Shown here one piece after another: positions 36,050-44,803 of a DNA stretch of 64,000 bases. The stretch is from Jejuia sp040720935 (GTDB lineage: Bacteria; Bacteroidota; Bacteroidia; Flavobacteriales; Flavobacteriaceae), in NCBI RefSeq assembly GCF_040720935.1, contig NZ_JBFDAE010000007.1, forward strand, positions 62,001-126,000, read 5' to 3'. The notes beneath the pieces were generated by a model. It did no database searches, was not told where the DNA came from, and saw nothing but the letters and a program-made list of their open reading frames with translations. Made by a program: the position numbers and the translations under genes. The stretch's first letter is position 1, and every line of letters begins with the position of its first letter.

Positions 36050-37873
36050 ATGAAGAATTCAATCTTAAAAATCACACTTTTATTTCTTGGCTCGATAAGT
36101 CTTTTATCATGTAGCAAATCTGATTCCGATAACCCATCTCCATCAGCACTTTCTGCACCAATTAATTTGAGTGCCACTGCAATTTCTTCAAGTGAAATTA
36201 ATCTATCTTGGGTACACAATTCTAAGAACACCACGGGTTTTAAAGTAGAACGAAAAACGGGTTCCGAAAGTTATGCTCAAATTGCAACAACAAATAAAGG
36301 AGAAACTGCTTATAGTGACACTGGACTAAACGCAAGTACTTCCTATAATTATAGAGTTAGAGCCTATAATACTGATGGTGATTCTGGATACTCCAATGAT
36401 TCCTCTGCTGAAACATCAGCTGTAGTATCAGAAAATGGCAAAGCTTATTATATTGATGCAACAAACGGTAATGATACCGCTAACGGTACCAGCGAAGCCA
36501 CAGCTTGGAAAACATTATCAAAGGTAAATGGTACCACGTTTGGACCTGGAGATAAAATTTTGTTCAAATCTGGAGAGGTTTGGAATGGTCAATTATTGCT
36601 TAGTGGCTCTGGGAGCAATGGTAAGCCAATCATTGTTGATTATTATGGCACAGGGAATAAGCCAATTTTGAATGGCGGTGGCGTTACAGAAAATGACAAT
36701 ACCACAGTAAGACTTAAAAATGGTGCTTACTGGGAAATCAACAATCTTGAAATCACAAACACAAATGGTTCTACAGCGCAACAAGGTCCAATATGGGGCT
36801 TACGTGTTATCGTCGATAATGGTACGGTAATTAACCATATTTATATTCGCAACTGTTATATTCATGATGTTAATGGTAATGTTGCAGGAAAAGATACTGG
36901 AGGCATTTATGTTACCGCAGATGGTTCAAGTCCTGCTTTTTATAACGATCTTCAAATTCAAAACAATTTGGTAAAAGATGTTGGCGGACTTGGTATTGCT
37001 ACGCAATCGCCACATGCATCCGTTAAAGTAGCTGACAGATATCCATTCTTAAATGTGAAAATTACTGGAAATACGGTAGGGCCAACAGGAAGAAATAATA
37101 TGATTGTTAGAGCAAGTGATGATGCTATTGTAGAGCATAACAGACTTATCAATTCTAGTGTATTTGATAAAGGACACAGTATATTTAATTTCAATACCGT
37201 TAATTGTCAAATTCAATATAACGAAGCTTATGGAAATGTGGGACCAATTGGTTTGGCTGATCGTGGTGGTTTTGATGCCGATTATAATTGTAAGGACACA
37301 AAAATCCAATATAACTACAGTCATGATAATAATTGGGGTTATGCCATTATGAAAAGAGCTATAAACGAAAACGTAACTATTAGATATAACATTTCTGAAA
37401 ACGATAAACTATCCATTTATTTTTATGGTTTTGAAGGCGATAAGGGTATGACACGCGCTAATATTTATAATAACACCCATTTTGTTAAAGCTGGTTTGGG
37501 TGTTGCCGTTTTTAGAGATAGAACACCTTTTAACACCAATTTTTATAATAACATATTCTATTTTGAAGGAACAAATGAAGGCCTTTGGGGTAAAGAACCA
37601 AATAATTGTACGTTTGAGAACAATGCGTTTTACAACATTACAACCAGGGGTACAAACGCGGTAACTGGTAACCCATTATTAGAAGCACCAGGTACGGGAG
37701 GTCAAGATATTGATTGGAGTAATTACCCTAATGTACTAACCGGCTATAAAATAAAAGCAGGTTCACCTTGTATTGATGCTGGTAAAGATATAACTGGCAA
37801 CGGTGGAAAAGATTTTTGGGGTAATACGTTATACAATGGAAGTGCAGATATTGGAGCACATGAACGTCAATAA
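36050..37873 (+). CDS. Lipoprotein with FN3 and parallel beta-helix domain (probable polysaccharide-active enzyme)
   Basis: 607 residues. The lipobox is GSISLLSC, so it is probably surface-tethered. A fibronectin type III domain (about 36-125, APINLSATAISSSEINLSW) is followed by a right-handed parallel beta-helix (about 132-600) that opens YYIDATNGNDTANGTSEATA and ends GSPCIDAGKDITG...DIGAHE. Conserved blocks shared with 44804-47422 include TGRNNMIVRASDDAIVEHN, GGFDADYNCK and IQYNYSHDN. Beta-helix folds include many lyases and hydrolases, but I cannot place it in a named PL or GH family. A SurA-like gene follows 6 bp later, as it does (98 bp away) for the paralog. Confidence 0.8.
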   Translation: MKNSILKITLLFLGSISLLSCSKSDSDNPSPSALSAPINLSATAISSSEINLSWVHNSKNTTGFKVERKTGSESYAQIATTNKGETAYSDTGLNASTSYNYRVRAYNTDGDSGYSNDSSAETSAVVSENGKAYYIDATNGNDTANGTSEATAWKTLSKVNGTTFGPGDKILFKSGEVWNGQLLLSGSGSNGKPIIVDYYGTGNKPILNGGGVTENDNTTVRLKNGAYWEINNLEITNTNGSTAQQGPIWGLRVIVDNGTVINHIYIRNCYIHDVNGNVAGKDTGGIYVTADGSSPAFYNDLQIQNNLVKDVGGLGIATQSPHASVKVADRYPFLNVKITGNTVGPTGRNNMIVRASDDAIVEHNRLINSSVFDKGHSIFNFNTVNCQIQYNEAYGNVGPIGLADRGGFDADYNCKDTKIQYNYSHDNNWGYAIMKRAINENVTIRYNISENDKLSIYFYGFEGDKGMTRANIYNNTHFVKAGLGVAVFRDRTPFNTNFYNNIFYFEGTNEGLWGKEPNNCTFENNAFYNITTRGTNAVTGNPLLEAPGTGGQDIDWSNYPNVLTGYKIKAGSPCIDAGKDITGNGGKDFWGNTLYNGSADIGAHERQ

Positions 37874-37879
37874 ATTTTA

Positions 37880-38974
37880 ATGTTTTTAACACAAAAGGTT
37901 TTAACCTTAAAAAAGGATACAGTACTGTTAATGAGTTGCTGTATTCTTTGTTTATTAGTTATTTCTTGTAATAAGTGGTCTCAAAAAAAGGAATCTGCTT
38001 TAGTTTTTACCGAATCAACCGTACTTAAAATCAATGATATTCCTGTTTCAATTGATGAGTATATGATGTTTCTGGAAGAAGAAAAAGCGATGACTTTTAA
38101 CTATTTCTTTCAAAAATATGGTATTGAAAAAAGTAATACATTTTGGCAATCAACTCATGATAATGAAACGCCCATACAATATATAAGGGAAAAAACAAAT
38201 ACTCATTTAAGGCAAGTAAAAGTGGTACAGGATTACGCTGCAAAAATGAATGTTGTTAAACCATTTGATTTTGAGGTTTTTTTAAAGGATTGGCAAGCTG
38301 AGAATAAAACGCGCAAATTAAAACATGATGCTGGCGGAATTGTTTATGGCCCTATCGAAACGAATATGAAAGATTATTACTTTTACGTACAAACCAATCT
38401 TGACATTCGTTTAAAAGATAAGCTAGACGAAACTGTTTTTGTACCATCGGAAAACGAATTGCAAGACTATTACAACACCATTAAAAAAATACATTTCACT
38501 TATATTGATACGCTTAGCGTTGAATATTTAAGTTTTCCTTATCAGAATTCAACCCAACGGAAACAAAGTTTTAGCATGGCAAAAAAAGCCTATGATGAAG
38601 TCTTGAAAACGAATACCATTAAAGCGTTGAAAAATCAGTATAATATCGCAACATATAAACAGAAACAATTTTATGATGGTGTTAAGCTTTACGGCGAAGA
38701 AAACCCAGATAGAATAATCAAGAGTTATGCTTCAAATTTAAAATTTGGAGAAACTAAATTAGTAGATACTAAAAGTGAAATGAATTCAAGTATTTATATA
38801 ATGAAGTTGTTGAAACCTATAAATAAACAGTTTCGTTCCTTTGATAATGTTCGAAAAGAAGTGGCTTATTTCTATAAAGAAAATCGATATAAACGATTAA
38901 TTGACAGCCTGAATAAAAACGCTGTTTTTGATTTTAATGAAAAAGTCTATAACAAGATTCTTAAACCAATTTGA
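37880..38974 (+). CDS. SurA/PpiC-like lipoprotein paired with beta-helix protein 1
   Basis: 364 residues with a lipoprotein-type N terminus (CILCLLVISCN). If translation starts at the internal ATG near 37931 the signal is shorter and cleaner. The segment TVLKINDIPVSIDEYMMFLE matches the N-terminal chaperone domain of SurA/PpiC proteins (xxVNGxxIxxxEF). A central region (YYNTIKKIHFTYIDTLSVEY ... YGEENPDRI) corresponds to a parvulin-like domain that looks degenerate, and the C-terminal helix returns to the chaperone part. It is homologous along its length to the protein at 47521-48594. It is probably a periplasmic foldase or holdase for the adjacent beta-helix protein, inferred from repeated pairing. 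Confidence 0.7.
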   Translation: MFLTQKVLTLKKDTVLLMSCCILCLLVISCNKWSQKKESALVFTESTVLKINDIPVSIDEYMMFLEEEKAMTFNYFFQKYGIEKSNTFWQSTHDNETPIQYIREKTNTHLRQVKVVQDYAAKMNVVKPFDFEVFLKDWQAENKTRKLKHDAGGIVYGPIETNMKDYYFYVQTNLDIRLKDKLDETVFVPSENELQDYYNTIKKIHFTYIDTLSVEYLSFPYQNSTQRKQSFSMAKKAYDEVLKTNTIKALKNQYNIATYKQKQFYDGVKLYGEENPDRIIKSYASNLKFGETKLVDTKSEMNSSIYIMKLLKPINKQFRSFDNVRKEVAYFYKENRYKRLIDSLNKNAVFDFNEKVYNKILKPI

Positions 38975-39070
38975 ATTGATAATTCTTGAAAGCGAGAGTC
39001 TAAAATGTGAGTTCGATATAAATAAATCTTAATAATGAACAAAATGGTTGGTCTTTTTATTCTTTATTAA

Positions 39071-39160
39071 GTAATTAGAACATACGTATAAATAAGAAGC
39101 AAAACATATCAATTAATTTTATATTCTAAACAGGTTGGCTAATGTTCACATTAAAAAAGG
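39071..39160 (+). promoter_or_regulatory. Conserved upstream block, copy A (before sulfatase)
   Basis: About 90 bp ending 52 bp before the sulfatase ATG. It aligns with 44609-44712: AATTAGAACATACGT vs AATTAGGACATAAGT, GAAGCAAAACAT vs AAAGCAAAAAACAT, ACAGGTTGGCTAATGTTCA vs ACAGATTTGGGCTATTGTTCA, then ATTAAAAAAGG vs ATAAAAAAAGA. This probably marks shared regulator and promoter sites. Confidence 0.65.
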
Positions 39161-39212
39161 AGCTGGAATAAAAAAAGTCAAAATAAGTTTCCCCTATAAA
39201 AAAGTATAAAAA

Positions 39213-40637
39213 ATGAAAACTTTATTTTTTTTCCGATTTGCAATAGTTTTACCAATTACTATTATGGCACAGAGCCTTTCTGGACAACATTTGATGCAAA
39301 AAAACAAAAGCCCCAATATCATACTTATTATGGCCGATGATCTGGGTTACGGAGATGTTGGTTTTAATGGGAATAAAAATATAATAACCCCATTTTTAGA
39401 CACCATGGCCAACGATGGTGTTACGTTAAACAATTTTTATGCATCAGCCCCATTATGTTCTCCAACGCGAGCTAGTGTTTTAACAGGCAGAAATTCTTTT
39501 AGACAAGGTGTTTTTGCGGCGCATACTGGCGGTATGCGACCTGCGGAAACAACCATTGCTGAAGTGTTAAAAAAAGCAGGATATCAAACAGGCTTTTTCG
39601 GTAAATGGCACTTAGGTTGGATGCAGCCTGACAAAGTGGAAACTAGAGGGGTTTACTCACCGCCATGGCACCACGGCTATAATGAAACTTTCGCCACGAA
39701 AAGTGCAGTACCCACTTGGAACCCTACCAAAACACCACAGGGGTGGACAAGTTGGGGAGCGCAAGAAGATGGCTCTTGGGGCGGATCTATTTATATTCAG
39801 AATGGCAAACTAGTTACCGATAACCTAGATGGGGATGATAGCCGAATTATTGTGGATAGAGCTATTCCGTTTATAGAGCAATCCATTTCAGAAGAAAAAC
39901 CTTTTTTTGCTACTATATGGTTTCATACGCCACACGAACCCGTGGTTGCTGGTCCAGAATATTTGGCAAAATATCCAGATTTGCCCTTGGAGCAAAAACA
40001 TTTGTATGGATGCATAACGGCAATGGACGAACAAATTGGACGTTTGCGTCATTATTTAAAGGAGAAGCGCATCGATAAAAACACGATTATTTTCTTTTGT
40101 AGCGATAATGGGCCGTCAGGCCCCATTACAAAAAAGGGCATTGCTTCGGCAGGACCTTTTAGAGGGCATAAACACCAAATGTGGGAAGGTGGTCTTCGGG
40201 TGCCATCAGTAGTGGTGTGGCCAGAGCATATTAAAGCGGGCCAGGTATCAGACTATCAATCGTCAACTGTAGATTATCTGCCAACTATTCTTGATATCCT
40301 TGATATTCCTGTAAACAAAAAAATACCTTTAGATGGTGTGAGTCTTAAATCGGTTTTGTTGCATGCCGATTCAAAAGAAAGAAGCGTCCCTATAGTTTCT
40401 GGATATCAGCGTCTTTACAAAAACTTAGAGCTCTATGCCTATATAAGTGGCAAATATAAAATTTGTATTCCAGATGTTGGAAAAGATATGATGCTTTTCG
40501 ATTTGTCAACAGACCCTTCAGAATCACATAATTTAGCATCCGAAAAACCAGAGTTGTTAGAAAAGATGAGAAAGGAATTGGAGGAAGTCAAGAAATCTTG
40601 GAAATTGAGCAGGGAAGGAATGGATTACCAATGGTAA
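39213..40637 (+). CDS. Type I (S1 family) sulfatase
   Basis: 474 residues with a signal peptide (cleavage near TIMAQS). N-terminal metal ligands lie in IMADDLGYGD (D42/D43). The formylglycine motif is C82-S-P-T-R-A inside ASAPLCSPTRASVLTGRN. GKWHLG and FCSDNGPSG supply further active-site residues. The Cys at the modification position implies maturation by an anaerobic or FGE-type enzyme encoded elsewhere. It removes sulfate esters, so the locus targets a sulfated polysaccharide. It is preceded by the block shared with the second beta-helix gene. The subfamily cannot be fixed by eye. Confidence 0.93.
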   Translation: MKTLFFFRFAIVLPITIMAQSLSGQHLMQKNKSPNIILIMADDLGYGDVGFNGNKNIITPFLDTMANDGVTLNNFYASAPLCSPTRASVLTGRNSFRQGVFAAHTGGMRPAETTIAEVLKKAGYQTGFFGKWHLGWMQPDKVETRGVYSPPWHHGYNETFATKSAVPTWNPTKTPQGWTSWGAQEDGSWGGSIYIQNGKLVTDNLDGDDSRIIVDRAIPFIEQSISEEKPFFATIWFHTPHEPVVAGPEYLAKYPDLPLEQKHLYGCITAMDEQIGRLRHYLKEKRIDKNTIIFFCSDNGPSGPITKKGIASAGPFRGHKHQMWEGGLRVPSVVVWPEHIKAGQVSDYQSSTVDYLPTILDILDIPVNKKIPLDGVSLKSVLLHADSKERSVPIVSGYQRLYKNLELYAYISGKYKICIPDVGKDMMLFDLSTDPSESHNLASEKPELLEKMRKELEEVKKSWKLSREGMDYQW

Positions 40638-40652
40638 GCAGGATTTTTTAAA

Positions 40653-40766
40653 ATGATAAGAAAACACATGAAAAATATAGCTTTTATAACCTTAGCAATT
40701 ATCCTTTTTGGATGCAAAGATGCTAAAGCATATAAACAAGAAAACACCAGCTATGGATGCCCATGA
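40653..40766 (+). pseudogene. Lipoprotein gene remnant
   Basis: A 37-codon ORF encodes a complete lipoprotein signal (MKNIAFITLAIILFGCKDAK after five residues) but stops ten or so residues later. The following ~60 bp remain open in other frames (for example NELNTQVYQVIGYFDNEE) up to the next gene. This looks like the two ends of a deleted secreted-enzyme gene. It could instead be a genuine very small lipoprotein. Confidence 0.45.
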
Positions 40767-40823
40767 TGAAAAAAATGAACGAACTGAACACCCAAGTCTA
40801 TCAGGTAATTGGTTATTTTGACA

Positions 40824-41807
40824 ATGAAGAAAAATAAATTGACTTGTTTTAATGTTTTAAAGACGCTCTGTTATGTTTTTATATTAACGGGAATTACGTC
40901 ATGTGTATCTACGTCCAGCATTAAAAATTGGAATAATTCTGATTTTGTGCGTTCAGAAAACAACCCCATGATTTATCCTGAAATGGTTGGATTGGAAGGC
41001 GATTTGGGCGAAAACATCAACGGCCCTTCTGTAATTAAAGTGCCAAAATGGGTAAAAAATCCACTAGGAAACTATTATATGTATTTTGCCCACCATCATG
41101 GAAAATATATACGTTTGGCTTATGCCAATACCCCAACTGGCCCATGGACGGTTTACAGCCCCGGGGTGCTTCATTTAGAAAAAACTTCTGCAGTTGGCCA
41201 TATTGCTTCCCCAGATATTATCATTGATGAAGGCGCAAAAACAATTAGAATGTACTTTCACGGGCCTACGCCAAATAAAGGCGGTCAAAAAACCTTTGTC
41301 AGCACTTCTAAAGATGGGTTGGATTTTAAAGCTTCAGATACCGTTTTAGGCCCTTCTTATTTTCGTGTTTTTAAATATGAAGGCTATTATTATGCATTGG
41401 TTTCCGGCACGTTTTATCGGTCTTTAGATGGTGTTTCTCCCTTTGAGAAAGGTGTGGAGATATTACCGAAAATCAGACATTCAGCGGTAGCTGTGGCAGA
41501 CGATAATCTAGTAATTTTTTATTCTCAAAAAGGCGATGCACCAGAGCGGATTCTTAAAACGGTAGTAAATCTTGAAGGGTCTTGGAACGATTGGAAAGTC
41601 AGCGCCCCAGAAGAAGTGTTAAAACCAGAAATAGATTATGAAGGGGCAGAACTCCCCATACAAAAATCGGTAAATGGCTATACAAAAAAGCGGTTGCACG
41701 AATTAAGAGATCCAGCCATTTTGATAGATAAAAAAGAGGTGTATTTGTATTATTCGGTGGCAGGCGAATGGGGAATTGGGGTTGCTAAACGGGTAAGTAA
41801 AAATTAA
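40824..41807 (+). CDS. Beta-propeller lipoprotein, GH43/GH117-like glycosidase candidate
   Basis: About 327 residues from ATG 40824; the upstream TTG start is rejected because this ATG gives a clean lipobox (FILTGITSC). The five-bladed propeller pattern is visible: GPSVIKVPKWV..GNYYMYFAHHHGKYIRLAYA, AVGHIASPDIIIDEGAKTIR (each part of a longer block), YYALVSGTFYRS, RHSAVAVADDNLVIFYS and LRDPAILIDKKEVYLYYSV. Acidic residues in SPDI and LRDPA fit catalytic positions of clan GH-F-like propellers. It sits between sulfatase and GH2, consistent with exo-acting trimming of oligosaccharides. The exact GH family is not established. Confidence 0.7.
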   Translation: MKKNKLTCFNVLKTLCYVFILTGITSCVSTSSIKNWNNSDFVRSENNPMIYPEMVGLEGDLGENINGPSVIKVPKWVKNPLGNYYMYFAHHHGKYIRLAYANTPTGPWTVYSPGVLHLEKTSAVGHIASPDIIIDEGAKTIRMYFHGPTPNKGGQKTFVSTSKDGLDFKASDTVLGPSYFRVFKYEGYYYALVSGTFYRSLDGVSPFEKGVEILPKIRHSAVAVADDNLVIFYSQKGDAPERILKTVVNLEGSWNDWKVSAPEEVLKPEIDYEGAELPIQKSVNGYTKKRLHELRDPAILIDKKEVYLYYSVAGEWGIGVAKRVSKN

Positions 41808-41833
41808 AATAATTAATAATCTGATTATTTAAT

Positions 41834-44512
41834 ATGAAGAAACAAATAGTTATAGTACTAGTTGCATTTGTAACGACCATGACACTTTGGTCGCAATCAA
41901 AACAGATAAGCACGATTAATAACAATTGGAAGTTCCACAATGGCGATTTTGAAGTTGAAAAAAGTGATGCTACTTGGGAAAACATAAACTTACCACACAC
42001 TTGGAATAATATAGATGCTACTGATGATACACCAGGATATTACAGAGGTATTGGGTGGTATAAAAAAGCACTTCAAATAGATGCTAAAAAAGAAGAAGAT
42101 AATTCTCGAACCCTAATTTATTTTGAGGGCGCAAACCAAGTAGCCGATGTATATGTAAATGGAAAATGGGTAGGCAACCACAAAGGCGGATATACCAGAT
42201 TTCATTTTGATATTACCAAATTTTTAAATTATGGCGAAAAGAATATTTTAGCCGTAAAGGTGGATAATAGCCATAATGAAAATATTCCGCCATTGTCCGC
42301 AGATTTCACGTTTTTTGGAGGTATTTATCGGGATGTATTTCTTGTTCAGCTTAATAGCGTTCATTTTTCTAGGGATGATTATGGCTCGTCGGGAGTGTAT
42401 GTTACCACACCAGAAGTTTCAAAAGAAAAAGCAAAAGTTCAAATTAATTCTTTGTTGAATAATAAGGCGAATCAAAATAGAACGGTTCAGCTTTTAAATC
42501 GAATTATAGATGAAGAAGGACAAATAGTTTCAGAAAAGACACAGAAAGTAAATATTAAAAAAGATAAAAATAACGTATCGGTAAAAGAAATTTTTTCCAT
42601 AGAAAATCCAAAGTTATGGTCTCCCGACAATCCCTATTTATACCAAGTCATAACCCAAATAAAAGATGCTAAAACAGATGAGGTTTTAGATGAATCAATT
42701 CAACCTTTAGGATGCCGATGGTTTAAATTTGATGCTGAAAAAGGCTTCTTCTTAAATGGCGAATACCTCAAATTAATTGGCACGAATAGACATCAGGATT
42801 ATTTAAAAAAAGGAAATGCTTTAACAGACGAAATGCATGTTCGAGACGTTCGCTTGCTAAAAGAAATGGGCGGTAATTTTTTAAGAATAGCCCATTACCC
42901 ACAAGACCCAACAGTACTCGAAATGTGCGATAGATTGGGGATTTTAGCTTCGGTGGAAATTCCTATCGTGAATGCCATTACGGAATCTGAAGCGTTTACA
43001 GAAAACAGTCTGTTGATGGCAGAAGAAATGGTCAAACAAAATTTTAACCATCCGTCTTTAATCATTTGGGCTTATATGAATGAGGTGCTTCTACGATTGC
43101 CTTTTAGCCAAAAAACCGAAAAAGAAAGGTATGAGGTCTATGCAAAAAATGTCACAAAATTAGCTTCAAAAATTGAACATCATATAAGGGCATTAGACCC
43201 AGATAGATCTACCATGATTCCGAATCACGGCGCAATAGAACGATACAAAGATGCTGGATTAACAGCTGTTCCCATGGTTTTAGGATGGAATTTATACCAA
43301 GGTTGGTATGGTGGTAAATTTGAAGATTTTGATAAAACGCTAGAAAACCTTCATGAGCTTTTCCCAAATCAAGCGCTAATCATTACTGAATATGGCGCTG
43401 ATGTGCATCCGCGATTGCACTCCTTTGAACCGGAACGATTTGATTATACGGTTGAATATGGCAATGCCTACCACGAACACTATTTAAAAGCTATTATGGA
43501 ACGCCCATTTATTGTTGGTGCTAACATCTGGAATTTAAACGATTTTTATTCAGAATCAAGAGGTTATGCAAAACCGCGCACCAATTTAAAAGGCATCACA
43601 ACGTTGGATAGAGAAAAAAAAGATACATGGTGGTTGTATAAAACAATGCTTTCTGAGGAACCAATTGTAAAATTTGGTCAGAATAAATGGAATATTAGGG
43701 GCGGTGTCGCCGAAGCAGGAACAAACCATTGTACGCAACCCGTTACTGTATATAGCAATGGAACATCGGTGGAAGTTAAACATAATAACAAGGTGTATAA
43801 TGCCGAGGTTATTGCTAATATCGCGCGTTTTTCAATTCCATTTTTAAATGGCATAAACAGACTTGAAGCCAAAAGCAACATCAATTCAAAAGTATGTGCA
43901 GATATTTTGGATGTTGATTTTAGGTTGGCACCTCATCAGTTTTCAAACTTAAAAGATGATTTTTATAATCTAAATGTGCTTCTCGGGTCTAAACGCTTTT
44001 ATGAAGATAAAATTAAAAGTCACATATGGATTCCCGAACAAGAATATTCAGAAGGAAGTTGGGGCTATATTGGGGGCGAACCTTATAGACCGAAAACAAA
44101 ATATGGCAGTTTGCCAAGTTCGGAATTGGATATCATAGATTCAGAAGATGATCCTATTTATCAAACCCAGCGTGTAGGTATCCAAAAATTTAAAGCGGAT
44201 GTTCCGAACGGGAAATACGTCATTTCTTTACATTGGGCAGAATTGGAATCGGACATTCAGCATGAAAAGTTAATTTATAATTTAGGAGACGATAAAGTGT
44301 CCGAAAGTGTTTCAGACCGTGTTTTTAATGTGCTCATTAATGGTAATTATATAGAAAAAAACTTAAACCTTACGGAACAGTTTGGAGCAGAAAAGGCCAT
44401 TTCAAAAAAATATGAAATCGGGATTTCAAACGGCAAAGGAATTACCATAGATTTTGAAACGGTTAAAGGAAACCCTGTTTTGAATGCCATTCAAATCAGA
44501 AAAGTATTATAA
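41834..44512 (+). CDS. Glycoside hydrolase family 2 with C-terminal malectin-like domain
   Basis: 892 residues with signal peptide (ending TLWSQ). The GH2 order is clear: a sugar-binding jelly roll (about 30-185, LPHTWNNIDATDDTPGYYRG, VNGKWVGNHKGGYTRFHFDI), an Ig-like domain (about 200-295) and a TIM barrel with acid/base Glu417 (IIWAYMNEV) and nucleophile Glu519 (ITEYGAD). A C-terminal extension (about 720-890, VGIQKFKADVPNGKYVISLHW ... FNVLINGNYIEK) is malectin-like and may bind carbohydrate. Activity could be beta-galactosidase, beta-glucuronidase or related. Marine PULs often carry such GH2 enzymes for oligosaccharide trimming. Confidence 0.9.
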   Translation: MKKQIVIVLVAFVTTMTLWSQSKQISTINNNWKFHNGDFEVEKSDATWENINLPHTWNNIDATDDTPGYYRGIGWYKKALQIDAKKEEDNSRTLIYFEGANQVADVYVNGKWVGNHKGGYTRFHFDITKFLNYGEKNILAVKVDNSHNENIPPLSADFTFFGGIYRDVFLVQLNSVHFSRDDYGSSGVYVTTPEVSKEKAKVQINSLLNNKANQNRTVQLLNRIIDEEGQIVSEKTQKVNIKKDKNNVSVKEIFSIENPKLWSPDNPYLYQVITQIKDAKTDEVLDESIQPLGCRWFKFDAEKGFFLNGEYLKLIGTNRHQDYLKKGNALTDEMHVRDVRLLKEMGGNFLRIAHYPQDPTVLEMCDRLGILASVEIPIVNAITESEAFTENSLLMAEEMVKQNFNHPSLIIWAYMNEVLLRLPFSQKTEKERYEVYAKNVTKLASKIEHHIRALDPDRSTMIPNHGAIERYKDAGLTAVPMVLGWNLYQGWYGGKFEDFDKTLENLHELFPNQALIITEYGADVHPRLHSFEPERFDYTVEYGNAYHEHYLKAIMERPFIVGANIWNLNDFYSESRGYAKPRTNLKGITTLDREKKDTWWLYKTMLSEEPIVKFGQNKWNIRGGVAEAGTNHCTQPVTVYSNGTSVEVKHNNKVYNAEVIANIARFSIPFLNGINRLEAKSNINSKVCADILDVDFRLAPHQFSNLKDDFYNLNVLLGSKRFYEDKIKSHIWIPEQEYSEGSWGYIGGEPYRPKTKYGSLPSSELDIIDSEDDPIYQTQRVGIQKFKADVPNGKYVISLHWAELESDIQHEKLIYNLGDDKVSESVSDRVFNVLINGNYIEKNLNLTEQFGAEKAISKKYEIGISNGKGITIDFETVKGNPVLNAIQIRKVL

Positions 44513-44608
44513 TTGAAAAGCAGTTGTTTTAAACGATGCATCTCTTGGGCAAAGTCAGTAAACACAATGTTTCTCCGATGATTGCCCAAAAATGGAACAT
44601 AAGTGCTA

Positions 44609-44712
44609 GCAATTAGGACATAAGTTTAAATAAAAGCAAAAAACATCGGTTAACTTTGTTTGTGCTGTTTTAGTTCTGAACAGATTTGGGCTATTGTTCA
44701 AATAAAAAAAGA
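44609..44712 (+). promoter_or_regulatory. Conserved upstream block, copy B (before second beta-helix gene)
   Basis: Aligns with 39071-39160 upstream of the sulfatase. Just before it, GGAACATAAGT (from 44594) and GGACATAAGT (from 44617) form a direct repeat about 23 bp apart, near two helical turns, as expected for AraC-type sites. The gene starts about 90 bp further on. An inverted repeat TTGGGCAA/TTGCCCAA precedes it (about 44546 and 44583). Confidence 0.65.
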
Positions 44713-44803
44713 CATTCGGGTTTAGATGAAATTTTTGTGCTGTATGGTGAAAAAAAATAAATTTTAAAAGACTTCTTGCTATAAACATTAAACCAAAAAA
44801 ATT

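Noticed and set aside
36050..37873. Assignment of the beta-helix proteins to alginate lyase family PL6 or another named lyase family
   Set aside because: Fold and PUL context fit, but no family-specific catalytic motif could be identified by eye.
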